Shown here piece by piece: positions 39,212 to 48,133 of a DNA stretch of 64,000 bases. The position numbers and the translations under genes are program-made. The stretch's first letter is position 1; each line of letters opens with the position of its first letter. Source of the stretch: Selenomonadales bacterium. GTDB taxonomy: Bacteria; Bacillota; Negativicutes; Selenomonadales; Selenomonadaceae. Location: contig CAAGHH010000009.1 of NCBI GenBank assembly GCA_900769615.1, forward strand, positions 1 through 64,000. Direction: 5' to 3'. Under the pieces are notes generated by a model. It made no database searches. It was not told the DNA's origin and was given only the letters and a program-made list of their open reading frames with translations.

Positions 39212-40843
39212 ATGGGGCGAAAGTACCATATATTCAAATACCTTCTGTTTCTATTTTTGTTTATAAGCATTAGCCTGGCTGGTATCAAGGTAACGCAAGC
39301 TGCGGTTATGCTGGAAGACTGGCAGCGTTATGATAACGATGCTAGTCTAAGCTCACGATATGAAGCTTATGATGTTACCTATCAAACCCGCATTTCTGAT
39401 GCAGAACCGCAAAATAATATTCTTTATATTATGACTACGGGGCAGGCCGTATGGGTTTGGCTTGATGAACGGCCGATATATACCTATGGCAATATCAATT
39501 CGACTGCTTTTATGGGACGAGGCAAGCGCTGGCATTTAGTAGTCTTGCCCCGTTTTAGCGGAACAGCCAAGCTTAGGATTCAGTATATTGGCAATGATTA
39601 TATGCTGCCTGATGGTATCGAGCAGGTTACATTGGACCAAGCAACTAAACAAACGCGGCGGCTGTTTTCGTATGATACTATTGAGGCGCTGTCAATACCA
39701 GTAGCGATACTTTTAATATTTATCTTGAGTAATTATTATTTTAATCAGGCAGCTTGGAAAAGGCTTAATTTGCGGGTCATGGTGTTGACGTTGGTACTGG
39801 CCCTGTGGTCATTTAGTATAACGCATGTTAAGCAGCTATGGTTTGATTTGCCGGTAATATGGTGGCATTTTAGCTGGACAATGTTTTATTTGCAAATATT
39901 GCTGATAGGATTAGTGGTAAATGAAGTAATAGCTGGCAGAAAAAAGGAAAAATTACAGCGTTGTATGAAAATTTATACGGTGCTGGTATTGGCTGGTATA
40001 TGGCTGCAGTTAGCCTTACTGCCTGGTCTTTTATATAAGCCAGCAGTTTATCTTAGCTTATTTGCGGTAGTATTAGTTCCGGCATTTGCTGGTCTTATTC
40101 AGCAAGTGCGACAGGGAAATGTTTATGCGCGGTATACGCTGCTGCCGGTTACAGCAATGGTATTTTTAGGGCTGTTTGATACTATTGCCCATGCATGTAA
40201 GCTTTTGCCTAAGGATATTTTCTTTTTGCCGCTTAGCAGTTATGTTTTTATTGCCTTTGCGGCTTTGATGTTAAGAGAGCAAATGTTAAGGGAACATCGT
40301 TTGGAAGAACAGATGGCGAGTCTTGAGTATGAAATTGCGGTAGCTATGGAAAAAGCTGAAGTTGATCCTTTGACTAATTGTCGCAATCGGCGAGCTTTTG
40401 ACCGGTTTTTAAACCATATTTTCCGTAAAAATAGCCGGCAAAAATTTGCGCTTATTATGTTAGATGTTGACCATTTTAAGAGTATTAATGATACTTATGG
40501 TCATGCTTGTGGGGACAAGGTGCTGCTGCATTTGTCGAGGCTTATTCGGGAAAAACTGGATAAAAGCCAGCGGCTTTTCCGTTGGGGTGGCGAGGAGTTT
40601 GTAATTTATTACGAGCTTGAAGGAAGAAATGATGATCCGGTCAAATTTGCTGACATGTTGCGAAAAGCTATTGCGGCAGCTGTTAGCGTGAAGGAACTGC
40701 AGGTTACAGCTAGTTTTGGCATAGCTTTATGGCATGGTTTGGCGGATACCAAAGAAGATTTATTTCGACGGATGGATGAGGCGTTGTATCTTGCTAAACG
40801 TAATGGGCGCAATCGTGTAGAATGTGAGCAGGATGATGTCTGA
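39212..40843 (+). CDS. Membrane diguanylate cyclase with 7TMR-DISM-like sensor (paralogue B)
   Basis: The 543-residue paralogue has the same plan: signal or anchor segment, periplasmic domain with IMTTGQAVWVWLDERPIYTYGN, seven membrane helices and a C-terminal GGDEF domain with RWGGEEF. LDKSQRLF precedes the motif, so the RxxD site is absent. It begins DPLTNCRNRRAFD, whereas A and C have CYNRA. The ATG at 39212 has AGGAGG seven bases upstream; the ATG at 39206 is too close. It has its own extended -10 promoter, and paralogue C follows by 31 bases, so B and C form one transcript. Confidence 0.85.
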   Translation: MGRKYHIFKYLLFLFLFISISLAGIKVTQAAVMLEDWQRYDNDASLSSRYEAYDVTYQTRISDAEPQNNILYIMTTGQAVWVWLDERPIYTYGNINSTAFMGRGKRWHLVVLPRFSGTAKLRIQYIGNDYMLPDGIEQVTLDQATKQTRRLFSYDTIEALSIPVAILLIFILSNYYFNQAAWKRLNLRVMVLTLVLALWSFSITHVKQLWFDLPVIWWHFSWTMFYLQILLIGLVVNEVIAGRKKEKLQRCMKIYTVLVLAGIWLQLALLPGLLYKPAVYLSLFAVVLVPAFAGLIQQVRQGNVYARYTLLPVTAMVFLGLFDTIAHACKLLPKDIFFLPLSSYVFIAFAALMLREQMLREHRLEEQMASLEYEIAVAMEKAEVDPLTNCRNRRAFDRFLNHIFRKNSRQKFALIMLDVDHFKSINDTYGHACGDKVLLHLSRLIREKLDKSQRLFRWGGEEFVIYYELEGRNDDPVKFADMLRKAIAAAVSVKELQVTASFGIALWHGLADTKEDLFRRMDEALYLAKRNGRNRVECEQDDV

Positions 40844-40874
40844 TAATTAAAAGACTTGAGAAGGGGAGAGCAGT

Positions 40875-42566
40875 ATGATAAAAGAGGGAAATAATAGCAA
40901 GGGTACTGCTCTTTCAGTAATAGCTTTGCTGTTCATATTGCTATTTCCAGCAGCAGCCAGTGCTGCTCAGCTTGTTGGTGATTGGCGATATCAGGAAATG
41001 CGTCTTGATGGTAAAGCTGCCCAAGATATAAGATTAAAGGATTTTGAAGATGGTGTTTGGCAAAAGTTTTCCTATCCGCGGCACCCAACGTTAACTAAAG
41101 GTGTCAATACGGTATTTTTTCAAGTACAGGTAACGCCTGATCATGCTGAAAAAAGCATCATGATGTTTATGACTACCAATCAGGCAGTTAAAGTATGGTT
41201 AGGACGAAGTCTTATATATGAACGAGGGGATTTTCTCGAGAAAAAGTGGGACGGCGGTATGGTTCTGCATAACATTGAGTTGCCGAAGGTAAAAAAAGAT
41301 ACGGTGCTGACCATTGAGTTATATGCGGATTATAGTCGTCATTTAGGAATCATTGATAAGCTGGCGATTGACACTGAGCTTAATCAGATTAAACGGATGT
41401 TTTATTCGGACATTACCTTTGTGTTAGCTATGCCAGTAGCAATGCTGATTATTATAATTATGTGCGTGCAATTCCATTTCCGTTACTCATTATGGAAGCG
41501 ATTTCATGGGTATATCTTGGCGTTTATGCTGACATTCCTGTTTTGGAGTATGTGCATGATGATGACCAAGATGTTATTTTGGGATAAACCGGTTTTTTGG
41601 TGGTATCTTTTAAGCACGGCGGCTTACGTCCTGCCGCTTACGGCAAATCTTATTTTATATGAGATATTACGCCACAAGCCTTATGCACATATGAAATGGG
41701 TAATTATTTCAAATGCGGGACTGATGATTATAGCCATCGTTGGTGAATTATTAGGTTATCATACGCTAAATGGAATGATGGATTATTATTATCCTTTGAT
41801 GGCAGTAAATGAAAGTGCAGCGTTTTATTGGTGTCTGCGGGCAGCTAGAAAAGGCGATGTCATGAGTCGGGCGATAATGGTGCCAACGGTTGCTTTTACA
41901 CTGTGTGGTTTGTTTGACGGTATGACTAGTCACTACAATCTTACGCCGTGGCGAATCTATGTAACCCCGCTGGCAATGTATAGCATGATTTATTTTATAA
42001 TGATGATATTGCGTGAACAATTGCTAAATGAGCGCCGGATAAAATTAGAGACAATTAACTTAGCTGACGAAGCGAAGAAAGCCCGCAGACGTTCGGAAAC
42101 CGATACGCTTACTGTCTGCTATAATCGGGCGCGGCTTGATACTTTGCTGGCTAGAGCCATTGCGGATAATTGCCGGGGCAAACCAGGCTTTTCGGTACTA
42201 TTGTTAGATATTGACCATTTTAAAAATGTGAATGATGTTTATGGTCATGAGATGGGAGATAGGGTGCTGAAAAATTTTGCAGCGGTTCTCTTGCAGGAGT
42301 TAAAAAGCGATCAGCCATGTATCCGTTGGGGTGGTGAGGAGTTTATGGTGCTTTTAAATACGGAAAAGCTGTCGGCAGCCAAAATGATAGCGGAAAAGTT
42401 CAGACGGAAAGTTGAGCTTAACAATATTGCGGGATTAAATATTACCTGCAGCATAGGCGTAGCCTCCTGGTTAGGTCCGACTGATAAATTAGCGGCGCTT
42501 TTTAAGCGGGTTGATACAGCGTTATATGCGGCTAAAGCCGCTGGAAGAAATTGCGTTAAAAGCTGA
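40875..42566 (+). CDS. Membrane diguanylate cyclase with 7TMR-DISM-like sensor (paralogue C)
   Basis: The 563-residue paralogue has a clear signal-like segment ending in ASAAQ, a periplasmic domain with MFMTTNQAVKVWLGRSLIYERGD, seven membrane helices and a GGDEF domain (DTLTVCYNRARLD, LLLDIDHFKNVNDVYGH, RWGGEEF). SDQP replaces the inhibitory RxxD. Sequence identity to A and B is moderate, highest in the TTxQ-VWL motif and the catalytic domain, so the duplication is old rather than recent. AAGGGGAGAG precedes the ATG. It ends the cluster at a strong terminator. Confidence 0.85.
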   Translation: MIKEGNNSKGTALSVIALLFILLFPAAASAAQLVGDWRYQEMRLDGKAAQDIRLKDFEDGVWQKFSYPRHPTLTKGVNTVFFQVQVTPDHAEKSIMMFMTTNQAVKVWLGRSLIYERGDFLEKKWDGGMVLHNIELPKVKKDTVLTIELYADYSRHLGIIDKLAIDTELNQIKRMFYSDITFVLAMPVAMLIIIIMCVQFHFRYSLWKRFHGYILAFMLTFLFWSMCMMMTKMLFWDKPVFWWYLLSTAAYVLPLTANLILYEILRHKPYAHMKWVIISNAGLMIIAIVGELLGYHTLNGMMDYYYPLMAVNESAAFYWCLRAARKGDVMSRAIMVPTVAFTLCGLFDGMTSHYNLTPWRIYVTPLAMYSMIYFIMMILREQLLNERRIKLETINLADEAKKARRRSETDTLTVCYNRARLDTLLARAIADNCRGKPGFSVLLLDIDHFKNVNDVYGHEMGDRVLKNFAAVLLQELKSDQPCIRWGGEEFMVLLNTEKLSAAKMIAEKFRRKVELNNIAGLNITCSIGVASWLGPTDKLAALFKRVDTALYAAKAAGRNCVKS

Positions 42567-42568
42567 AT

Positions 42569-42617
42569 AAAAAAGACCTATTACCAATGGCTTGCAAGCA
42601 GGTAATAGGTCTTTTGT
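42569..42617. terminator. Bidirectional terminator after the cyclase cluster
   Basis: A perfect 15-bp stem AAAAGACCTATTACC with its complement and a 15-base loop lies between convergent genes and serves both. Confidence 0.93.
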
Positions 42618-42630
42618 CGTCTATATAATT

Positions 42631-43902
42631 TTAGGCTAAAGAACCCTTATACAATGAACCAGGGTAATTGAGGGTAGCAAAGTAATCCTCAATAGTCTGA
42701 GCCCGGCGAATGAGCTCAATACTGCCATCGGTTCTTAATAGCAGTTCAGCGCACCAGAGCTTGCCGTTGTAGTTAAAGCCCATAGCGCTGCCATGCGCAC
42801 CGGTATCATGAATAATGACTAAATCACCAATGTCAATTTTCGGAAGTTTGCGATCAACAGCAAATTTATCATTGTTTTCGCACAGCGAACCAGTGACGTC
42901 GTAGGTATGGTCAAGTGGCGCATTTTCTTTACCGGCAATAGTAATATGATGATAAGCACCATACATAGCTGGGCGCATGAGATTAGCCATGCAGGAATCA
43001 AGACCAATATAATCTTTGTAAGTCTTTTTTTCATGAATAGCAGTGGAAACCAGCCAGCCAGCAGGACCAGTGATAGCACGACCGCTTTCAGTCATAATGG
43101 CAACCTTATCAAGTCCTGCCGGCAGCATCATTTCTTGATACAGTTTATGAATGCCTTCGCCGATTTCGATAAGATTTAATGGTTCCTCTTCCGGGCGGTA
43201 AGGGATACCAAAACCGCCACCGAGATTAACGAATTCAACTTCGATAGCAAGTTTTTCTTTTAATTCGCAAGCTAAAGTGAACATGAGCTTAGCGGTGAGT
43301 AAAAAAGCTTCTGTGCGGCGTTCGTTAGAGGCTACCATTGTATGCAGACCAAAGCGTTTAACACCTTTTTCTTTGGCGCGACGATAGCCTTCGATTAATT
43401 GGTCATGAGTAAGACCGTATTTAGCTTCGGTCGGTTTGCCAATGATATCATTGCCTTCAACTAAGTCACCGGGATTATAACGGAAGCAAAGAATTTTTGG
43501 AAGGCCAGCATTTTTTTCTAAAAAATCAAGATGGGAAATATCATCAAGATTAATTATAGCGCCAAGTTCAATGGCTTTTTGAAATTCATTAGCGGGTGTG
43601 TCGTTAGATGTTAAAATAATTTCTTCACCCTTTACACCGCTGATATCAGACAGCAGTAACTCCGGCAGACTGCTGCAATCAGTGCCGGCACCTTCCTCGT
43701 GGAGAATTTCGATAATCCGTGGATTGGGCAGGGCTTTTACGGCAAACTGTTCACGGAAGCGTGGTGCCCAAGCAAAAGCTTTTTGCAAATTGCGGATATT
43801 TTGGCGAATAGCCTGTTCGTCATAAATATGAAAAGGGGTTGGATATTTTTTTATGATTTCCTGTAATTGGGCTTTATTTAAAGGAAATGTTTTTTCAGCC
43901 AT
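42631..43902 (-). CDS. lysA: Diaminopimelate decarboxylase-like PLP enzyme
   Basis: The 423-residue fold-III decarboxylase probably makes lysine from meso-diaminopimelate. The PLP lysine is Lys56 in FAVKALPNP, GGGFGIPY binds phosphate, ESGRAITGPAG follows, and LCENNDKFAVDRKLP contains the catalytic cysteine region. Where many relatives have an HIGSQ-type motif, this one has HTMVAS. This subgroup is about the usual length and is mostly annotated as diaminopimelate decarboxylase, but ornithine or lysine decarboxylases share the fold, so the substrate is inferred. An AGGAGG-type site (from GTTTCCTCCTG on the plus strand) precedes the ATG. Confidence 0.78.
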   Translation of the reverse strand: MAEKTFPLNKAQLQEIIKKYPTPFHIYDEQAIRQNIRNLQKAFAWAPRFREQFAVKALPNPRIIEILHEEGAGTDCSSLPELLLSDISGVKGEEIILTSNDTPANEFQKAIELGAIINLDDISHLDFLEKNAGLPKILCFRYNPGDLVEGNDIIGKPTEAKYGLTHDQLIEGYRRAKEKGVKRFGLHTMVASNERRTEAFLLTAKLMFTLACELKEKLAIEVEFVNLGGGFGIPYRPEEEPLNLIEIGEGIHKLYQEMMLPAGLDKVAIMTESGRAITGPAGWLVSTAIHEKKTYKDYIGLDSCMANLMRPAMYGAYHHITIAGKENAPLDHTYDVTGSLCENNDKFAVDRKLPKIDIGDLVIIHDTGAHGSAMGFNYNGKLWCAELLLRTDGSIELIRRAQTIEDYFATLNYPGSLYKGSLA

Positions 43903-43960
43903 AGCGGGTTTCCTCCTGACTTGTATAGAGAATAATTATTAACTGTAAAAATGTAAATTT

Positions 43961-43990
43961 ATTATAACAAATAATACATAAAGGTGTCAA
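43961..43990 (-). promoter_or_regulatory. Promoter of the lysA-like gene
   Basis: On the minus strand a perfect -35 TTGACA and a perfect -10 TATAAT are separated by 18 bases, 58 bases before the start codon. Confidence 0.88.
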
Positions 43991-44026
43991 TAAATATAAC
44001 TAAATTGAAATAATTAACCGGCTGGT

Positions 44027-44070
44027 AATGAAAAACACGCTTCTCACCTTGAGTAAGCGTGTTTTTCATT
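44027..44070. terminator. Terminator of the YgbA-like gene
   Basis: The stem AATGAAAAACACGCTT with its complement and a 12-base loop has T-rich ends on both strands. It lies three bases past the stop of the minus-strand gene. Confidence 0.92.
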
Positions 44071-44072
44071 AG

Positions 44073-44534
44073 TTATTTTTTATTTTTGCGTTCCTTAGCG
44101 CGTTCTTTGGAAGCTTTGTCTTTAGCTTTGATTTTATCATCAATTTTTTTGGCTTGCTGATATTTAGCATAATCAACACCCATGCTGGCAAGCTTGTGCT
44201 TTACGGCCATTATCGGGTGGCGCAAAAACATTCTTTTTTGCGTGGAGCCCATGATAGCGAGAAATTCTTTTGCCTGATGAGAACCGAAGCATTGAATGGT
44301 ATGGTCACAACGGTCGCAGATCGGTTTGGTGATACCATACGGGCACCGATTCATTTTAGTCATGACTGTAGCTAAGAGCGCAGTGCATTTCGGGCAAAGT
44401 TTGTCACCGCTGGTACTATGATGACTATGGCAGTAAATGCCAAAGGTTTTGCGGATATTGGCTTTCTCCTTAGGAATGTTATTTTTTATCTCTACCGGTT
44501 TACGCTTAGGCAGAAAACGCGAGAATATGCTCAT
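44073..44534 (-). CDS. YgbA family protein (nitrous-oxide-stimulated-promoter family)
   Basis: The 153-residue protein matches the YgbA_NO family. IYCHSHHSTSGDKLCPKC is followed by RCPYGITKPICDRCDHTIQCF and MFLRHPIMAVKHKL near residue 105. The seven or so cysteines and paired histidines suggest a bound metal or iron-sulfur cluster. E. coli YgbA is controlled by the nitric-oxide sensor NsrR; a role in nitrosative stress is inferred, not shown. A lysine-rich tail of about 30 residues ends the protein. AAGGTGAG precedes the ATG. No NsrR-type gene lies nearby. Confidence 0.8.
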   Translation of the reverse strand: MSIFSRFLPKRKPVEIKNNIPKEKANIRKTFGIYCHSHHSTSGDKLCPKCTALLATVMTKMNRCPYGITKPICDRCDHTIQCFGSHQAKEFLAIMGSTQKRMFLRHPIMAVKHKLASMGVDYAKYQQAKKIDDKIKAKDKASKERAKERKNKK

Positions 44535-44633
44535 TAAAACTCACCTTTCAATCATTAAATATCACATATAAAGAGTAAACTATACCATTCCTTATTTTAA
44601 GGGTAATTAGGAATAAAAGCAAGTCATATGTAC

Positions 44634-44661
44634 TTGACTTCCTGCGGTTTCATAGTACAAT
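44634..44661 (+). promoter_or_regulatory. Promoter of the DegS-like kinase operon
   Basis: -35 TTGACT and -10 TACAAT are separated by 16 bases, 57 bases before the kinase start. Confidence 0.65.
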
Positions 44662-44718
44662 TTATACAGGATAGATTAAGACATTGATGTATGAGCAAAA
44701 AAGATATGGAGGATGCAA

Positions 44719-45978
44719 ATGGCAGAAAGCTTGACGGGAAGCTCGTTAGATTTGGATCAGTCTGATATTCAAAAGGATTCCCTCAAGAAAATCCTTAAGA
44801 ACACGATCAATATTATCGAAAAAAACAAGTCACAAATTTTTGAAATATATGAAACGGCTCGTGATGAAGTAGAAAATAGTAAACAGCTGTTAAAAGAAAT
44901 AAAGGAACAAGTTCGCAAAACTATTGATAAAGTTGATAAACTTATAAAGCAGGAACAGTTAGAAAAACAAAATTTAGTTATAGTCAGCAGCAATTTTCAG
45001 CATTATTCTGAAGAAAAAATTCGTGCCAGCTATGAAGCTGTCAAGAATGTACAGGTGGCATTGGGGGTAGAAAAAGAAAAAGAATATAATCTGCGTCAGC
45101 AACGGGATAAGCTGGAAATAAGGTTGCGCAATTTGCAAGTTATGTTAAACCAAGCAGAGCATTTGGCTTTGGCTATAGGTTCAGTGCTGTCGTATCTTAG
45201 TACGCAAGTGAGCGGAGTAGTTTGGAAAATCGAAGCCGTTCAGAAAGAAAAGTTTATTGGTGCACGGGTTATTAAAGCTCAGGAAGATGAGCGTTTTCGG
45301 GTATCAAGAGAAATTCATGATGGACCAGCGCAAGATTTAGCAAATTTGATTTTTCAAACTTCCGTAGCAGAAAAGCTGGTCGATTATGATCCTGATGAGG
45401 CTAAAAAAACCTTACAGGATTTAAGACAACAGATAAGAAACTGCCTTACGGATGTAAGACAGGTAATTTTTGATATGCGGCCGATGGCACTTGATGATTT
45501 AGGCTTGGCACCAGCGATTAATCAGCTGGTAAGCCGGATGGCTGCTCGCGATATGCTGACGGTTGATTTTAGTGTCGATGGCAAGGCTTATGATTTGCCT
45601 AAGCATGTAGAGATTGCTGTATTCAGAATAGTGCAAGAGGCGTTAAATAATGTTATGCATCATGCCAAAACCCAAATGGCGAGGGTAAGACTTTTGTATG
45701 CACCAAGTACTTTATCGGTGTTAATTGAGGATAAAGGCGCAGGTTTTGATACTGAGGCAAAACCGGAACCTGACAGCGAAGACGGACTTGATGAGCACGT
45801 TGGTCATTTTGGCATTATGGGAATGGAAGAAAGAGCCAAGATAATTGGTGCAGAATTAAAAGTCAGCTCGGAAATAGGCAAGGGCACCAAGGTTCATTTG
45901 CGGATTACTAAAAAAGCAAGTGCAGTTAAAGATAAAAGTATAACAATAATTAAAACACCGGAAAAAGGTAGAAAATGA
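44719..45978 (+). CDS. Cytosolic DegS-like sensor histidine kinase
   Basis: The 419-residue kinase has a long coiled-coil N terminus (about 1-160) of DegS type and no membrane segments. The HisKA_3 box REIHDGPAQDLANLIFQ puts the phosphorylated histidine near residue 200, followed by FDMRPMALDDLGL. The ATPase domain has EALNNVMHHAK, EDKGAGFD and GHFGIMGMEERAK. In B. subtilis DegS phosphorylates DegU; no response regulator gene is next to it here. GGAGG lies six bases before the ATG at 44719. Its stop overlaps the next gene's ATG (ATGA), so the decarboxylase is translationally coupled, an odd partnership for a kinase. Confidence 0.9.
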   Translation: MAESLTGSSLDLDQSDIQKDSLKKILKNTINIIEKNKSQIFEIYETARDEVENSKQLLKEIKEQVRKTIDKVDKLIKQEQLEKQNLVIVSSNFQHYSEEKIRASYEAVKNVQVALGVEKEKEYNLRQQRDKLEIRLRNLQVMLNQAEHLALAIGSVLSYLSTQVSGVVWKIEAVQKEKFIGARVIKAQEDERFRVSREIHDGPAQDLANLIFQTSVAEKLVDYDPDEAKKTLQDLRQQIRNCLTDVRQVIFDMRPMALDDLGLAPAINQLVSRMAARDMLTVDFSVDGKAYDLPKHVEIAVFRIVQEALNNVMHHAKTQMARVRLLYAPSTLSVLIEDKGAGFDTEAKPEPDSEDGLDEHVGHFGIMGMEERAKIIGAELKVSSEIGKGTKVHLRITKKASAVKDKSITIIKTPEKGRK

Positions 45979-47459
45979 TGCCAAAATACAAGAAAACAGA
46001 GTTGCATCAGGGTAGAGCGCCGATTGCGGAAGCCATGGAGGCTTATGCGCGAGACGGCGCTCTCGCTTTTCATACGCCTGGGCACAAGCAGGGATTAGGA
46101 GCGCATCCCTTATTGAAAAAACTGATAACGACTGAAGGCTTAAAAGAAGAAGTTTCGCTCATGGAAGAATTGGATGATCTGCATGAGCCAACGATGTGTA
46201 TCAAGGATGCTCAAAAACTGGCAGCTGATTTATATGCTGCTGATACAGCGTATTTCATGATTAATGGCACGACGGGGGCTATCCATACCATGCTGCTGGG
46301 GGCACTGAAGCCTGGTGATACCGTGCTTTTGCCTCGTAACGCGCATCGTTCAATGATTGGCGGTTTGATATTGGCAGGAGCCAAGCCGGTATTTATTAAT
46401 CCGGCAATTGATGATAAGCTAGGCATAGCTATGGGACTTCGTTATGCTGATATCGCCGCTGCTATCAAAAAGCATCCGGAGGCTAAAGCTTTAGCTTTGG
46501 TCTATCCAACTTATTATGGGGTAACAATAGATTTAACCAAGGTAGCGAAGCTGGTGCATGCCCATGATATGCTGCTGTTAGTCGATGAAGCGCATGGCTC
46601 GCATTTAAAATTCAGTGATAAGCTTCCTAAGCAGGCGATTGATTGCGGAGCCGATATGGCAGCACAAAGTACGCATAAAATAACTGGGGCGATGACGCAG
46701 TGTTCATTGCTTTTGGTAAATAATAAGCGAATAGCTAAGGAAAAGGTGCGGCAGGCAGCGAGCCTCCTGCAATCAACTAGCCCTAATCAGCTGCTATTAG
46801 CCTCTTTAGATATTGCGCGGCTGCAATTAGCTGAGCAAGGAAGGCTTTTAGTAGGACGCGCGGTAGAGTTAGCACAGAAACTTCGGGCTGATATTAATAA
46901 AATAGCTGGGCTTTGGTCATTTGGCTGTGATTATCTAAATGATGAAGGAGCTAGCGGCTTAGATGTTACCAAGGTGACAGTTAATGTAAGAGGATTAGGT
47001 ATTAGTGGTCCGCAGGCTGAGAGTATATTGCGCCATGAGTATAAGATACAATGTGAATTATCAGATGCTTACAATGTGTTATTTATAATTTCGTATGCTG
47101 ATACTGAGCGGGAAACTAGTATGCTTTTGCAAGCTTTGCAGAATTTAGCCGCCAAGGTTAAGCAAAAGACCTTGTTTACCGTACAAAACAAGCTGCCAGA
47201 GCTGCCACAAACAGCGATGTCACCGCGAGCGGCTTTTTTTGCGCCGGCAGAAAATATAAATTTTGCGGACGCTCTTGGCAGAATAGCCGCAGAACAAGTG
47301 ATGTTTTATCCTCCGGGTATACCTATTTTGCTCCCAGGTGATTTGATAGCGGAATCAGCCTTAGCTTATATCCGAGAAATGCAAGCGTTAGGGCTCAAGG
47401 TGGTAGGTCCTGAAGATGCGGCATTAAAAAAATTGAAGGTAGTGAAAATAGATGACTAA
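45975..47459 (+). CDS. Orn/Lys/Arg decarboxylase family PLP enzyme
   Basis: The 494-residue fold-I enzyme belongs to the SpeA/YaaO group. FHTPGHKQG starts the catalytic part, and INGTTGAIHTMLLGALKPGD binds PLP phosphate. VDEAHGSHLKF carries the ring-binding Asp, and the Schiff-base lysine is in STHKITGAMTQ. It probably decarboxylates arginine or lysine, giving a polyamine precursor; the substrate is not decided. In selenomonads cadaverine is attached to peptidoglycan, which makes a lysine decarboxylase plausible. The ATG overlaps the kinase stop, and the gene's end overlaps tmk by eight bases. The order decarboxylase-tmk is common in Firmicutes. Confidence 0.85.
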   Translation: MMPKYKKTELHQGRAPIAEAMEAYARDGALAFHTPGHKQGLGAHPLLKKLITTEGLKEEVSLMEELDDLHEPTMCIKDAQKLAADLYAADTAYFMINGTTGAIHTMLLGALKPGDTVLLPRNAHRSMIGGLILAGAKPVFINPAIDDKLGIAMGLRYADIAAAIKKHPEAKALALVYPTYYGVTIDLTKVAKLVHAHDMLLLVDEAHGSHLKFSDKLPKQAIDCGADMAAQSTHKITGAMTQCSLLLVNNKRIAKEKVRQAASLLQSTSPNQLLLASLDIARLQLAEQGRLLVGRAVELAQKLRADINKIAGLWSFGCDYLNDEGASGLDVTKVTVNVRGLGISGPQAESILRHEYKIQCELSDAYNVLFIISYADTERETSMLLQALQNLAAKVKQKTLFTVQNKLPELPQTAMSPRAAFFAPAENINFADALGRIAAEQVMFYPPGIPILLPGDLIAESALAYIREMQALGLKVVGPEDAALKKLKVVKIDD

Positions 47460-48123
47460 AGGCAAACTTATTATCATCGAGGCAGGGGATGGCTCAGGCA
47501 AGGCCACCCAGACCCAAAAATTATATGAGCATTTGCAAGCTGATGGCTATAAGGTGCACAAGGTTGAATTTCCTGATTATAAAGCTGATTCATCAATGCT
47601 GGTAAGAATGTATTTAAATGGAGATTTTGGTCAGCATGTCGATGATGTTAATGCTTTTGCGGCATCTACTTTTTTTGCGGTAGACAGATATGCGTCATAC
47701 CGTATGAAATGGAAAAAGTATTATGAAGCAGGCGATATAATATTAGCCGACCGCTATACGACTAGCAATATGGTGCATCAAGCTGTTAAAATAACGGATA
47801 GTGCCGAGAGGGATGCTTTTTTAGATTGGCTTTGGGATTATGAGTTTAATAAGCTGGCGTTGCCGGTGCCGGATAAGGTCGTTTTTTTGGATATGGCACC
47901 GAATGTGGCTGATAAACTGATAGATGCCAGAGCTGAAGCTGGCAAGCAGGCCAAAGATATTCATGAACAGGATACGAGTTATTTGCATCGCTGTCATGCA
48001 GCTTATGTATGGTTAGCTAAAAAATATGGCTGGGATAAAGTAAAATGTGATGATGGCAGTAAGCCCAAAAGTATAGAAGCTATTCATCAAGCAGTGTATA
48101 AAGCAGTTAAAACGATTTTGTAA
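47452..48123 (+). CDS. tmk: Thymidylate kinase
   Basis: The 223-residue P-loop kinase phosphorylates dTMP to dTDP. Walker A is EAGDGSGKATQTQKL near the N terminus, the phosphate-binding DRYTTSN is near 105, and FPDYKADSS is the substrate-contact segment after strand two. FLDMAPNVADKLIDAR follows. This resembles the variant tmk branch found in Clostridia and Negativicutes, slightly longer than E. coli Tmk. It overlaps the decarboxylase gene and is 10 bases from rnmV. Confidence 0.9.
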   Translation: MTKGKLIIIEAGDGSGKATQTQKLYEHLQADGYKVHKVEFPDYKADSSMLVRMYLNGDFGQHVDDVNAFAASTFFAVDRYASYRMKWKKYYEAGDIILADRYTTSNMVHQAVKITDSAERDAFLDWLWDYEFNKLALPVPDKVVFLDMAPNVADKLIDARAEAGKQAKDIHEQDTSYLHRCHAAYVWLAKKYGWDKVKCDDGSKPKSIEAIHQAVYKAVKTIL

Positions 48124-48133
48124 AGGAGCCTTT

